Below, piece by piece: positions 24,044-32,485 of a stretch of DNA of 64,000 nt. How positions within the stretch are numbered: the first letter of the stretch is position 1; the number at the start of each line of letters is the position of its first letter. The stretch is from positions 62,001 to 126,000 of the forward strand of contig CALVXI010000004.1 of NCBI GenBank assembly GCA_944368975.1, in the 5' to 3' direction. The translations under genes and the position numbers were made by a program. The DNA is from an uncultured Bacilli bacterium (GTDB lineage Bacteria; Bacillota_I; Bacilli_A; RFN20; CAG-826). The notes beneath the pieces are model-generated. The model was not told the origin of the DNA. It made no database searches and saw only the letters and a list, made by a program, of their open reading frames with translations.

Positions 24044-24961
24044 ATGGAAGACAATAAAAAGAAAATATATTTATCAAATTTTGTTTTAAAAATAATAGCT
24101 ATTATTTCGATGACAATCGATCATTTAGCAGTTTTTCTATATTCATTTAATTATATAAATGATGGGGGGTTATATGATTTTTTAAGAGTCATTGGGCGAA
24201 TTGCCCTTCCAATTTTTATTTTCTTATTAATTGAAGGTTTAAGAAATACAAAAAATATTCATAAATATATGCTTAGGCTTGGAATAATGGCCGCGTTAAT
24301 TTATATAGCAATTTTATTTATTAATTCTCCTTTATTTAATATTGGAATAAATGCTCCTTTAGATCGATTTGGTAATATTTTTATTGATCTTTTTATGCTT
24401 GCTTTAACTTATTATTTATTTACAAGAAAAAATAAAATTATTAAAACATTAAGTATTTTGCCAATACTATATATAATTGGAATGAGTTTAGTTAAATATT
24501 TTTCAATTTCTCTTATACCTTTTAATCAATTTCATTATTTATATGATGGTCTTTATCCTCAATATGATTTTATTAGTTTAACAATTTTCCTTGGTATATT
24601 TTTAGGGTATTTTCTTACTGATAAATATGTAAATTATGTTTTAAAAAATGATAAAACAATAATTGAAAATTATAAGAAAACTAGTTCTTATCAATTTAAT
24701 AAAAATGCTAGTGTTTTATTAGTTTTTATAATCTTAAGTGTCATTTATTACTTAATTGGTAAATATAGTGGGATCCCTAATTTAAACGCTTATATGAATT
24801 ATGAAATTGAAACATATATTGTTTTAGGTGGATTATTTATTTTATTCTATAGTGGAAAATTAGGTTTAAATAACAAATATATTCAAGGTGCATTTTATTT
24901 GTATTATCCACTACATATTGTAATAATATTTTTAATCTTTTTAGTAATAAGTTATATATAA
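24044..24961 (+). CDS. TraX-family membrane protein
   Basis: 305 residues with about eight membrane segments. The TraX signature appears at the N-terminus: KIIAIISMTIDHLAVFLY, then LRVIGRIALPIFIFLLIEGL. TraX of the F plasmid N-acetylates pilin; chromosomal homologues in Firmicutes are of unknown substrate and resemble acyltransferase-3 membrane enzymes. It starts 2 nt after the CPBP stop, so coupling is likely. No pilin gene is in the window. Confidence 0.85.
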   Translation: MEDNKKKIYLSNFVLKIIAIISMTIDHLAVFLYSFNYINDGGLYDFLRVIGRIALPIFIFLLIEGLRNTKNIHKYMLRLGIMAALIYIAILFINSPLFNIGINAPLDRFGNIFIDLFMLALTYYLFTRKNKIIKTLSILPILYIIGMSLVKYFSISLIPFNQFHYLYDGLYPQYDFISLTIFLGIFLGYFLTDKYVNYVLKNDKTIIENYKKTSSYQFNKNASVLLVFIILSVIYYLIGKYSGIPNLNAYMNYEIETYIVLGGLFILFYSGKLGLNNKYIQGAFYLYYPLHIVIIFLIFLVISYI

Positions 24962-24973
24962 GGAGGATTAAAA

Positions 24974-25285
24974 ATGTTTATTGAATTAAAAAAAGAAAAT
25001 GATTTTGAAGAATTAATTAAAGAAGGTGTCACTTTAGTAGACATTAATGCAACATGGTGTGGACCTTGTAGAATGTTAAAACCAGTAATCGAGGAATTAG
25101 CTTTAGAAATGACTAATGTTAAATTTCTTGGTGTTGACGTTGATGAATTTTCACAAATTGCTGCTAAGTTCGGTGTTAGAGCAGTTCCAACATTATTGTT
25201 ATTTAAAGATGGTACTTTAATAACTACTACTTCTGGTTATCGACCAAAAGAAAGTTTAAAAGAATTTATTAATAGTCATATCTAA
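24974..25285 (+). CDS. trxA: Thioredoxin
   Basis: 103 residues with the active site WCGPCR (about residues 27-32), the buried DVDEF strand and the cis-proline in VRAVPTLLLF. It acts as cytoplasmic disulfide reductase. A strong AAGGAGG ribosome site lies 7 nt before the ATG. Third gene of the CPBP-TraX-trxA unit, followed by a terminator at 25291. Ordinary in length and motifs. Confidence 0.96.
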   Translation: MFIELKKENDFEELIKEGVTLVDINATWCGPCRMLKPVIEELALEMTNVKFLGVDVDEFSQIAAKFGVRAVPTLLLFKDGTLITTTSGYRPKESLKEFINSHI

Positions 25286-25290
25286 TAATG

Positions 25291-25333
25291 AAAAAGTAAA
25301 TTCTTCTTATATTAAGTAAGAATTTACTTTTTT
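25291..25333 (+). terminator. trxA operon terminator
   Basis: Stem AAAAAGTAAATTCTT (25291-25305) with AAGAATTTACTTTTT (25318-25332), ending in a T-run. Confidence 0.85.
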
Positions 25334-25395
25334 CTTTATTATCCTTAATCAATAAATTATATAGAATTTAAAACACGGTAAGAGAAAAAAAGTTA

Positions 25396-25424
25396 TTGCT
25401 TTAATTTCTACTATTTACTATAAT
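25396..25424 (+). promoter_or_regulatory. tRNA-Gly promoter
   Basis: TTGCTT, 17-nt spacer, TATAAT; predicted start near 25431, a few bases before the mature tRNA at 25435. Confidence 0.75.
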
Positions 25425-25434
25425 TATTGAGCAC

Positions 25435-25508
25435 GCAGATGTAGTTCAATGGTAGAACTTTAGCCTTCCAAGCTAACTACGCGAGTTCGATTCTCGTCAT
25501 CTGCTCCA
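25435..25508 (+). tRNA. tRNA-Gly (anticodon TCC)
   Basis: Acceptor GCAGATG/CATCTGC, D loop GTTCAATGGTAGAAC, anticodon stem TTAGC-CTTCCAA-GCTAA, T arm with GTTCGATTC, encoded CCA. 74 nt. Confidence 0.96.
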
Positions 25509-25541
25509 GTTTAGAAAATTATCTCGTATTAATATAAATAG

Positions 25542-25568
25542 ATGTTCTCAAATAGAGAACATTTTTTA
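25542..25568 (+). terminator. tRNA-Gly terminator
   Basis: ATGTTCTC (25542-25549) pairs with GAGAACAT (25555-25562), followed by TTTTTT. Confidence 0.9.
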
Positions 25569-25643
25569 TTATTTATCGAAGTAAATTTTTCTAAGCAATT
25601 ATTACTATAATTAAATATGCATTTAAGATAAAATATTAATTAC

Positions 25644-25732
25644 GGAGAAATACCCAAGTGGCTTAAGGGGATGGTCTCGAAAACCATTAGGAGCTAAAAC
25701 TCGCAGGGGTTCAAATCCCCTTTTCTCCGCCA
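25644..25732 (+). tRNA. tRNA-Ser (anticodon CGA)
   Basis: 89 nt with acceptor GGAGAAA/TTTCTCC, anticodon arm ATGGT-CTCGAAA-ACCAT (anticodon CGA), a variable arm of serine type, T arm GGGGTTCAAATCCCC and encoded CCA. It reads UCG codons. Confidence 0.95.
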
Positions 25733-25760
25733 GTTCGCAAAAAAAGTCTTTAAATCTCAA

Positions 25761-26840
25761 TTATTTTATTGGTTTTTTAAAGAATTTCCCATATACCTGT
25801 GACATTGGAAATACATTTATAAACGCCTTATTATCAATCTCTTTAACAATTTTAATTACTCTTTTTACTTCTGCTTTTCTAACAGAAACATGTATTACGA
25901 ATAGATCTTTCCCACTATATCCACCTTTACCATTAATAATAGTACAACCATGAGGAATTGCCGCTATAATTGATTGAGATAAATTATAATTTGGTGTAAT
26001 AATTTGTAATTCATATTTTTTATTTGTAGTATTAATCGTGTCAACAACAATGCTTATAACAATCATATAAAGTAATGTGAATAAGAAAATTATTACAGCA
26101 GTTTGAGGTGCAACACTCCCCATATCATCCTTAAATATTTCAGTATTTAAAGGTAATGTTGATAAAATACTATAAGTTCCTACTACCAATAAATTAAAAA
26201 ATGTTGAATATTTTCCAATTTGAACTGATTTTCTTTCACTTATATAAAAAGCAATAATATCCGTTCCTCCAGCTGTTGAGCCAATAACATAAGCTAAAGC
26301 ACTTGCTATTCCAGTACACATTCCAGCAAATAAAACTCTAGCTACGGTCTCTTTAGCTAAAGCACTAGAAATTAGATTTAAAATATTATTTGGATCATTG
26401 CTTTTTAACAAAATACCAAATGAACTTGCAAAGGCAACATTAATTAAAGAGTATATCGCAAACTTTTTTCCAACTTTGAAAAAGCCAATAAAAAATAATG
26501 GAATATTAATTAATAAATAAAAAACCCAATACATAATATTGTAATTAATGTCATTTGCGACAAATTCAACATTGCATAATTTTAAAATTGTACATAAAGA
26601 TTGAGAAATACCACTAGCTCCACAACTTGCTAAATGGTAAATAGTAACTTCAGCACTAATAGCTGAATCAATTGCTTCAAAATTAGGTTGAATAAAACAA
26701 TTAAATCCTAAAGCAAATATTAATCCACTAATTGCAGTTATAATGAGCATTAAACCATTCTCTAGAATAGCTCTAAATATAGGATGGTCATATAAATAAT
26801 TTTTAATTTTCTTTTTAGTTCTTACAAAGGCGTAATTCAT
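25761..26840 (-). CDS. YitT family membrane protein (first of two in the window)
   Basis: 359 residues: about five or six membrane segments (about 25-265) followed by a soluble DUF2179 domain (about 270-355) with the typical GCTIINGKGGYSGKD and PMSQVYG strings. The family role is unknown. A second member lies at 46276. A TATAAT at 26852-26857 sits 11 nt before the ATG, so the leader would be about 4-5 nt with no Shine-Dalgarno. Convergent with tRNA-Ser. Confidence 0.9.
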   Translation of the reverse strand: MNYAFVRTKKKIKNYLYDHPIFRAILENGLMLIITAISGLIFALGFNCFIQPNFEAIDSAISAEVTIYHLASCGASGISQSLCTILKLCNVEFVANDINYNIMYWVFYLLINIPLFFIGFFKVGKKFAIYSLINVAFASSFGILLKSNDPNNILNLISSALAKETVARVLFAGMCTGIASALAYVIGSTAGGTDIIAFYISERKSVQIGKYSTFFNLLVVGTYSILSTLPLNTEIFKDDMGSVAPQTAVIIFLFTLLYMIVISIVVDTINTTNKKYELQIITPNYNLSQSIIAAIPHGCTIINGKGGYSGKDLFVIHVSVRKAEVKRVIKIVKEIDNKAFINVFPMSQVYGKFFKKPIK

Positions 26841-27013
26841 AAATCGAGAATATTATATTTTATTAAAATATAACTTTAAATAATTATTTTAAAAACCTTC
26901 AAATTAATAAATGTGTTTTATTTAGAAAGATTGATATTAAATATTAAAATATATTATCATTAGAAAATTAATAATCACTTACTAAAAATAACTTTTAATT
27001 TATGAAAAATATG

Positions 27014-27042
27014 AAAAACCATGCAAAACTCAAATATTTTTC
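27014..27042 (+). repeat. Dispersed motif copy, intergenic
   Basis: AAAAACCATGCAAAACTC followed by AAATATTTTTC; matches the consensus over its full length outside any gene, about 200 nt upstream of the gene at 27245. Confidence 0.6.
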
Positions 27043-27183
27043 TTCTTTTTACAAATATTTTGATATATTAATTTTATAAAAACAAATAAAATTTCTATAA
27101 ATATAATTATATTTAATGCAAATTTTGAAACTCTAATTATCATTTTTTTATATACATAGTATATAAAGAAAGTAAATTAATTC

Positions 27184-27212
27184 TTGATAGAATTTAAATG
27201 TCGTGATATATT
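27184..27212 (+). promoter_or_regulatory. Promoter of the thioredoxin-like membrane protein gene
   Basis: TTGATA (27184-27189), 17-nt spacer, TATATT (27207-27212) with TGa before it. The element TGATATATTTTAAA then CGCTT is shared with the typA promoter. Confidence 0.75.
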
Positions 27213-27244
27213 TTAAATCGCTTATGGAAAATGAGGTATTTTAA

Positions 27245-28147
27245 ATGAAGTTTTTAAAAATTATTGCTACACCATTTATTAGAATAGGTAGATGGATAAA
27301 AGAAACAGCTTGGGTTCAACCATTATTAATCGTTGGATGTATTTTTGCTGTTATCTTCTCAATCCCATATATTGTCCGTGGTATTCAAAATTTATCTTCT
27401 GGCGAAGATGACAATATGGCTTACTATAATGATCGTAAAATTTCCATGCTTGGAGCTTACGATCGTAAAGGTGATGCCTATGATTTCTTAACAAGTTTTG
27501 AAGAAGTTTCAATTGCTTTTACAAGTTATCAAATGAATCATGAAAATGAAGAATATAATTCAAGCGAAGATATGGCAGTAATTGATGATTTCGTTGACAC
27601 ATATGGTGAAAAGTTCTTCTTTGTCTTAAGTAAAGATGGCTGTGATGCTTGCGATGCATTAAGTAGTGCTTTCCAATATCTCGAAGATAATGCCTCAACT
27701 TATAATGTTACAGGTTTAGATGTTAAAACTATAATTACTGATGAAGATATGGGCGATGAAGCTGATGAATATAAAAATACTTCTGCTTTTGAAGAACTAT
27801 ATAACTCTACTTCTGGAGCATTTGACCAATTTTATAGTGCTGGTTATTATGGTAGTTATTATTCAGCAAATATTTCAGATGTTTCTGGTTATAGAACAAA
27901 TTTAGATACACTTCATGCTGAAGATATTAATAATATGCAAGTTCCTCTTCTTGTTTTAATTGATTTAAGTAAAAATTATGACGAAGCAAATAATTTTGTC
28001 GAATTTAATAACCAATCCTTATATGCCGCTAGTCAAGTATTATTCTCAGTTGATGGAGACACCGATGGTGAAAAATCAATTCAATTAGCAAATTGTTGGA
28101 ATTATACTGGGAATTTATTTAGTTATAGAAACACTTCTAATAATTAA
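27245..28147 (+). CDS. Membrane-anchored thioredoxin-like protein, family not recognised
   Basis: 300 residues. One membrane segment (about 24-44, PLLIVGCIFAVIFSIPYIV) anchors an outside-facing domain. A CxxC pair occurs as KDGCDACDAL (about residues 135-144) at the end of the strand FFFVLS, and a later strand reads NMQVPLLVLIDLS, placed like the cis-Pro strand of thioredoxins. An insert rich in Asp, Tyr and Ser (about 165-220) lies between them. I infer a surface thiol-redox or disulfide role; I know no named family. Well expressed by its promoter and the GAGG site. It stands alone, with a terminator after it. Confidence 0.6.
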   Translation: MKFLKIIATPFIRIGRWIKETAWVQPLLIVGCIFAVIFSIPYIVRGIQNLSSGEDDNMAYYNDRKISMLGAYDRKGDAYDFLTSFEEVSIAFTSYQMNHENEEYNSSEDMAVIDDFVDTYGEKFFFVLSKDGCDACDALSSAFQYLEDNASTYNVTGLDVKTIITDEDMGDEADEYKNTSAFEELYNSTSGAFDQFYSAGYYGSYYSANISDVSGYRTNLDTLHAEDINNMQVPLLVLIDLSKNYDEANNFVEFNNQSLYAASQVLFSVDGDTDGEKSIQLANCWNYTGNLFSYRNTSNN

Positions 28148-28172
28148 TAATTAACAATACTTTAAAAATAAT

Positions 28173-28198
28173 GCCAAGCTCCTTAAGCTTGGCTTTTT
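28173..28198. terminator. Bidirectional terminator between the thioredoxin-like gene and coaD
   Basis: GCCAAGCT...AGCTTGGC with TTTTT on the plus side and an A/T-rich tail on the minus side; the two genes converge here. Confidence 0.85.
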
Positions 28199-28199
28199 C

Positions 28200-28679
28200 T
28201 TATTTATTAATCTTTTTATAAAATTCTAAAACTACTTTTGGAACTAAAGGAGATATATCAACACCATTAAAATATAATTCATCAATTGTAGAACTAGAAA
28301 TAAAAGTTGTTTCTTGATGAGACATTAAAAAAACCATTTCAATATTAGGATCGACATACTCATTTGCAGCTGCAAGTTGCCATTCATATTCGAAGTCGCT
28401 AACAACTCTAATTCCTCGAATTAATGCGATTGCGCCTTTATTTTTTGCATATTCCATAGTTAAGCCAGAGTAACTATCAACTGAAACATTCTTAAATTTA
28501 GAAATACTTTCTTTAATCATACTAACTCGATCTTCAGCAGAAAATCTTGCTTTCTTTTCTTTATTATAAGCAACTAAAATTATAACCTCGTCAAATAATT
28601 TACTTGCTCTATTAATGATGTCTAAATGACCATTTGTAATTGGATCAAAACTACCTGGATAAATTGCAATTCTTTTCAT
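28200..28679 (-). CDS. coaD: Phosphopantetheine adenylyltransferase
   Basis: 159 residues, standard length. The nucleotidyltransferase motif is YPGSFDPITNGHLDII with the HIGH-type TNGH, followed by LIRGIR and the C-terminal TTFISSSTI. It makes dephospho-CoA in CoA synthesis. Its ATG overlaps the end of rsmD by 4 nt, the conserved ylbF-rsmD-coaD order. Confidence 0.97.
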   Translation of the reverse strand: MKRIAIYPGSFDPITNGHLDIINRASKLFDEVIILVAYNKEKKARFSAEDRVSMIKESISKFKNVSVDSYSGLTMEYAKNKGAIALIRGIRVVSDFEYEWQLAAANEYVDPNIEMVFLMSHQETTFISSSTIDELYFNGVDISPLVPKVVLEFYKKINK

Positions 28680-29215
28680 ACCTTACTCCTTAAAATGTAC
28701 ATAAAAGTTCTTCCATATTTCAAAGTTTTAACAGCAAAATTATTTAATAATTCATCATCTAGTGAATTTTCTCTTTCAATGATAATAATTGACTCATTAT
28801 CGATTACATTATTATTAAATAATTCATTAATTAGCTGAAAATTTATCACCTCTTTATAAGGTGGATCTAAAAATATAATGTCATATTTTTTATTGAATTT
28901 ATTAATATAATTAAAGAAATTTCCTTTTATAACTTCAGCTTCTTCTTTAATTCCTAAAGCATTTAAATTAGTAATAATAGTTTGAATAGCATCTTTATTG
29001 ATATCAACAAAAGTTACGAATTTAGCTCCTCTTGAAAGTGCTTCAATTCCAATATTTCCACTTCCACTAAAAGCATCTAAAAAAGTTAAGTTTGTTAAAT
29101 CACCTAGAGAATTAAATAGCCCTTCTTTAGCAACATCTTTTGTTGCTCTAGTAATTTCTTTTGGTGGCTGAATTAATTTACGATTTTTATATTTTCCACT
29201 AACGATTCTTAACAT
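28676..29215 (-). CDS. rsmD: 16S rRNA (guanine-966-N2)-methyltransferase RsmD
   Basis: 179 residues. SAM-binding motif LDAFSGSGNIGIEALSRG and the catalytic DPPY in IIFLDPPYKE. The ATG at 29215 is chosen because GGAG lies 6 nt before it and the protein begins MLRIVSGKYKNRKL; an in-frame TTG 12 nt upstream overlaps this ribosome site. It modifies 16S during 30S assembly. It overlaps both neighbours, so the three genes are tightly coupled. Confidence 0.95.
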   Translation of the reverse strand: MLRIVSGKYKNRKLIQPPKEITRATKDVAKEGLFNSLGDLTNLTFLDAFSGSGNIGIEALSRGAKFVTFVDINKDAIQTIITNLNALGIKEEAEVIKGNFFNYINKFNKKYDIIFLDPPYKEVINFQLINELFNNNVIDNESIIIIERENSLDDELLNNFAVKTLKYGRTFMYILRSKV

Positions 29216-29549
29216 TAAATTCTCCAAAAATTAAATCATCAATTTCTTTATAAAGATTATTTAAATTTTCTAATTTATGTTTATAATCAACTACTAAAGG
29301 ATGATTATTTAATTTATAAATAGCCTTACTAAGTTTCTTTTTACTTACAATTGCGATAGAAGAAAATTCCTTTCCTAATTTCAAACTATCTTCATATTCC
29401 ATTATCGCTATATCTTTATGATAACTTAAAACTTTAACTTCATCAGAATTAGACATTTTTTCTTCACTTACAATTAATTCTTTATATTCATTCGTTTCAT
29501 GTATTAAATCTTTTAATAAAAAACATTTTTCAAGAAGAGTAATTTCCAT
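29199..29549 (-). CDS. ylbF: YlbF/RicF family regulator
   Basis: 116 residues, all-helical, of the YlbF/YmcA family, with the characteristic C-terminal HPLVVDYKHKLENLNNLYKEIDDLIF helices. In Bacillus YlbF (RicF), YmcA (RicA) and YaaT (RicT) form an Fe-S complex that steers RNase Y-dependent mRNA processing; a RicT is encoded at 60352. It heads the ylbF-rsmD-coaD unit. A TATTAT lies 6 nt before the ATG with no Shine-Dalgarno, suggesting a leaderless mRNA. Confidence 0.85.
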   Translation of the reverse strand: MEITLLEKCFLLKDLIHETNEYKELIVSEEKMSNSDEVKVLSYHKDIAIMEYEDSLKLGKEFSSIAIVSKKKLSKAIYKLNNHPLVVDYKHKLENLNNLYKEIDDLIFGEFNVKNR

Positions 29550-29555
29550 AAAAAA

Positions 29556-29561
29556 ATAATA
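29556..29561 (-). promoter_or_regulatory. -10 element giving a leaderless ylbF mRNA
   Basis: TATTAT, 6 nt before the ATG. It is back-to-back with the def promoter; only 56 nt separate the two start codons. Confidence 0.5.
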
Positions 29562-29593
29562 GCATAAATCTTATCTTTTTATATAAATAAAGC

Positions 29594-29599
29594 TATAAT
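29594..29599 (+). promoter_or_regulatory. -10 element giving a leaderless def mRNA
   Basis: Perfect TATAAT, 6 nt before the ATG at 29606; possible weak -35 TTATCT at 29571. No Shine-Dalgarno. Confidence 0.6.
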
Positions 29600-29605
29600 A
29601 TTTTC

Positions 29606-30151
29606 ATGAAAATTTTTAAGATTGTAAAAGATAGTGACAAGAATTTAAGAAAGAAATGTTTAGAAGTTAGTTTACCTCTTGATGAAGAAACTAAAAATAC
29701 TTTATTAGAAATGATTGAATATTTAAAAATTTCTCAAGATGAAGAAAAAGCTAAAAAATATAATCTTCGAAGCGGAGTTGGATTAGCTGCTCCGCAAATT
29801 GGAATTCAAAAAAGAATGCTGGCTATTTATGTTCAATTAGAAGATAAAGTTTATGAATATGCTTTAGTTAATCCAAAAATTATAAGCGAATCTTTTAGAA
29901 TGGCTTATATTGAATCTGGTGAAGGATGCTTATCTGTTGATAAAGATCATAAAGGCTATGTTTATCGCCATTATAAAATAAAAGTTAATGCTTTTAATGC
30001 CTTAACAAATAAAGAGGAAACAATTGAATTTAAAGGTTATTTAGCAATTGTTGCTCAACATGAAATTGATCATTTAGACGGGATTTTATACTACGATCGT
30101 ATAAATAAATTAAATCCTTTTGAACGTCGAAATTCTGCAATATCTATCTAA
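29606..30151 (+). CDS. def: Peptide deformylase
   Basis: 181 residues. The three PDF motifs are present: GVGLAAPQIG, EGCLSV and QHEIDHLDG, which hold the metal Cys and two His. The extra loop before motif 1 is as in type 2 (Gram-positive) deformylases. It removes formyl groups from nascent proteins. Divergent from ylbF; start fixed by the -10 element 6 nt upstream. Confidence 0.96.
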   Translation: MKIFKIVKDSDKNLRKKCLEVSLPLDEETKNTLLEMIEYLKISQDEEKAKKYNLRSGVGLAAPQIGIQKRMLAIYVQLEDKVYEYALVNPKIISESFRMAYIESGEGCLSVDKDHKGYVYRHYKIKVNAFNALTNKEETIEFKGYLAIVAQHEIDHLDGILYYDRINKLNPFERRNSAISI

Positions 30152-30160
30152 TAAAAATGC

Positions 30161-30189
30161 TTGTATAACTAACAACTTTTTTATATAAT
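30161..30189 (+). promoter_or_regulatory. RNase J promoter
   Basis: TTGTAT, 17-nt spacer, TATAAT; start near 30196. AAAAATGC (30153-30160) and GCATTTTT (30196-30203) could also close a long hairpin that ends the def mRNA, so promoter and terminator overlap here. Confidence 0.6.
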
Positions 30190-30239
30190 CTAGTTGCATT
30201 TTTTAAGATAGAATTTTTATTAAAGGAGGTTTATTAATA

Positions 30240-31922
30240 ATGGGAATTAAAATAACTAATAATCCAATTAAAATCTATGCTCTTGGTGGTTTAGGTGAAG
30301 TTGGTAAAAATACTTATTGCATTGAGAGTGAAAGACATTTAATTATCATTGATGCTGGCGTTAAATTCCCTGAGGATGATTTAGTCGGAGTTGACTATGT
30401 TATTCCTAATTATCAACACCTCAAAAATAATCAAGGAAAAATAAGAGCTTTATTTATTACTCATGGTCATGAAGATCATATTGGAGCAATACCTTTTTTA
30501 GTTAAAGCAATTAAAGTTCCTGTAATTTATGCCCCAAAGTTAGCAGCTGCATTAATCAGACAAAAATTAGAAGAAAAAAGAGTTCGTGAAAAAGTTAATA
30601 TTGTTGAATATGACGAAAATAGTGAAATTACTGCAGGCGAATTTAATGTAACTTTCTTTAGAGTTACACACTCAATTCCTGATTCATTTGGTATTTGTGT
30701 AGATACAAGTGAAGGTCGCATTGTAACAACAGGAGATTTTAAAATTGATTTAACTCCAGTTGGTCCAGATATTCAATTAGCTAAAATCGCCGATATTGGA
30801 GAAAGTGGCGTTGATTTATTACTAGCAGATTCAACTAACGCTGAAAAAGAAGGTTGGACTCCTAGCGAAAAAAATGTTATAAATTCAATTAATGACATTT
30901 TTGATAAAGCACCTGGAAGATTAATTATTTCTACATTTAGTAGTAATGTTTCTCGTATTCAACAAATTATTCAAGCGACTATTTCTCATAATAGAAAAAT
31001 TGTTATTGTTGGACGTAGTATGGTTAATACAATTGAATATGCAAGAAAGTTTGGTTATATAAAAATTCCATCAAGTATTATAAGAACTGTCGACAATATG
31101 CAAGATGTTAAAGATAGCGAAATGGTTGTTCTTTGTACGGGTAGTCAAGGAGAACCAATGGCTGCATTAAGTAGAATTGCTAACGGAACTTTCAAAAATT
31201 TACATATTATACCAGGAGACACAGTTGTTTTTAGTAGCTCACCAATTCCTGGAAATGGAAATAGCATTAATAAGGTCGTAAATTTATTAACAAGATATGG
31301 TGCAGATGTTATTACAAATAGTATCTTTAGTGAAATTCACTCCAGTGGTCACCCATCAAGAAAAGAGCTTCAACTTAATCTTAAATTATTTAATCCAAAA
31401 TATTTTATGCCAGTCCATGGTGAATATCATATGTTAAAATTACATGCTGATATAGCTAAAACAATCGGAATTCCTGATGAAAATATTTTTGTATTAGGAA
31501 ATGGCGATACTTTAATTTTAGAAAATCATCGAATTAGAGATGGTGAAAGACTCCCAGCTGAAGATGTTTATATTGATGGTAATGATATTAATGGCGTTTC
31601 AACCGCTGTAATTAGAGACCGTAAAATTCTTCAAGATGATGGAATGGTTAGTGTTTTACTTTGCTTAGATAGTAAACAAAATAAATTAACAATTCCTCCA
31701 AAAGTTATTACTGTCGGTTTTGTAAGTTACGGAGCTAATGAAGATCACTTAACAAGACATGCCTCTAGTCAAGTTTTAGAAGCTGTTAATGAATTACTTA
31801 ACAATAACCGTGTTACATTTGGTGATATTAAAAATACTGTTAGAAGTGTAGTATCGAAATATTATTACCGTAAAACACAAAGAAACCCAATGATTATTCC
31901 ACTTATAATGAATATTAACTAA
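30240..31922 (+). CDS. rnjA: Ribonuclease J
   Basis: 560 residues, metallo-beta-lactamase/beta-CASP ribonuclease. Metal site THGHEDHIGA near residue 78, further ligands in TTGDFKID, and the beta-CASP motifs including SGHPSRKEL and MPVHGEYHML. It acts as 5'-3' exonuclease and endonuclease in mRNA decay and rRNA maturation. A strong AAAGGAGG site precedes the ATG. Its stop overlaps the maf start by 1 nt (TAATG). Only one RNase J is in the window. Confidence 0.96.
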   Translation: MGIKITNNPIKIYALGGLGEVGKNTYCIESERHLIIIDAGVKFPEDDLVGVDYVIPNYQHLKNNQGKIRALFITHGHEDHIGAIPFLVKAIKVPVIYAPKLAAALIRQKLEEKRVREKVNIVEYDENSEITAGEFNVTFFRVTHSIPDSFGICVDTSEGRIVTTGDFKIDLTPVGPDIQLAKIADIGESGVDLLLADSTNAEKEGWTPSEKNVINSINDIFDKAPGRLIISTFSSNVSRIQQIIQATISHNRKIVIVGRSMVNTIEYARKFGYIKIPSSIIRTVDNMQDVKDSEMVVLCTGSQGEPMAALSRIANGTFKNLHIIPGDTVVFSSSPIPGNGNSINKVVNLLTRYGADVITNSIFSEIHSSGHPSRKELQLNLKLFNPKYFMPVHGEYHMLKLHADIAKTIGIPDENIFVLGNGDTLILENHRIRDGERLPAEDVYIDGNDINGVSTAVIRDRKILQDDGMVSVLLCLDSKQNKLTIPPKVITVGFVSYGANEDHLTRHASSQVLEAVNELLNNNRVTFGDIKNTVRSVVSKYYYRKTQRNPMIIPLIMNIN

Positions 31923-32485
31923 TGATTATTTTAGGTAGCTCTTCTCCTCGAAGAATTGAATTATTAAAAACATTAATTACAGATTTCAAAATTATAAAAC
32001 CATCATTTGATGAAAAAAGTTTAAAGAAATCAAATTTTCATTATGCTTTAAAAGAATCTTATTTTAAAGCAATTTCTATTAAAAACCTTGCAAAACCCGA
32101 AGATTTTTTAATTTCTTGCGATACTATTGTTAAATATAAAAATAAAATTTTAGGTAAACCTTCTTCAATAAGTGAAGCAACAAATTATTTAAAAATGCTT
32201 TCAAATAAAACTCATAAAGTAATTTCTGGTGTAACAATTATCTATCAAAATAAAATATATAAAAAAGAAATTACTACAAAGGTTTACTTTAATAATTTAA
32301 CAATAAATGATATAGAACAATATTTAAAAGAAGAGTATGTCCTTGATAAAGCTGGGGCATATGCAATTCAATCAACTAGTAAAATAAAACTTGTTAAAAA
32401 AATTAAAGGTAGTTATACAAATGTAATGGGATTTCCAGTTGAATATATAAAAAGGATGTTATTAAAATTCAATTTGATTAATTAA
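31922..32485 (+). CDS. maf: Maf-family nucleotide pyrophosphatase
   Basis: 187 residues with the Maf signature LGSSSPRRIELL at the N-terminus, SCDTIVKYKNKILGKP and the KAGAYAIQ string. It is a house-cleaning dNTP/UTP pyrophosphatase. The motif places it with YhdE-like (dTTP/UTP) enzymes, though that is not certain. It is translationally coupled to rnjA. It contains the most complete coding copy of the dispersed motif (32081-32108, encoding KNLAKPEDFL). It overlaps the convergent nadK end by 8 nt. Confidence 0.93.
   Translation: MIILGSSSPRRIELLKTLITDFKIIKPSFDEKSLKKSNFHYALKESYFKAISIKNLAKPEDFLISCDTIVKYKNKILGKPSSISEATNYLKMLSNKTHKVISGVTIIYQNKIYKKEITTKVYFNNLTINDIEQYLKEEYVLDKAGAYAIQSTSKIKLVKKIKGSYTNVMGFPVEYIKRMLLKFNLIN
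32081..32108 (+). repeat. Dispersed motif copy inside maf
   Basis: AAAAACCTTGCAAAACCC followed by GAAGATTTTTTAA; exact decamer AAAACCTTGC on the sense strand. Confidence 0.6.

Larger units (their letters stand above)
26841..27244. other. 404-nt A/T-rich intergenic region between divergent YitT and the thioredoxin-like gene
   Basis: No ORF of note. It holds the YitT -10 (26852-26857), a degenerate AAAAACCTTCAAAT near 26887, a full dispersed-motif copy at 27014-27042, and the downstream promoter at 27184-27212. The rest looks like plain A/T-rich spacer. Confidence 0.7.

Noticed and set aside
26841-27244. A small RNA gene or replication origin in the 404-nt A/T-rich spacer
   Set aside because: No DnaA-box cluster (TTATNCACA), stable hairpin or terminator pair was found; only promoters and motif copies are visible.
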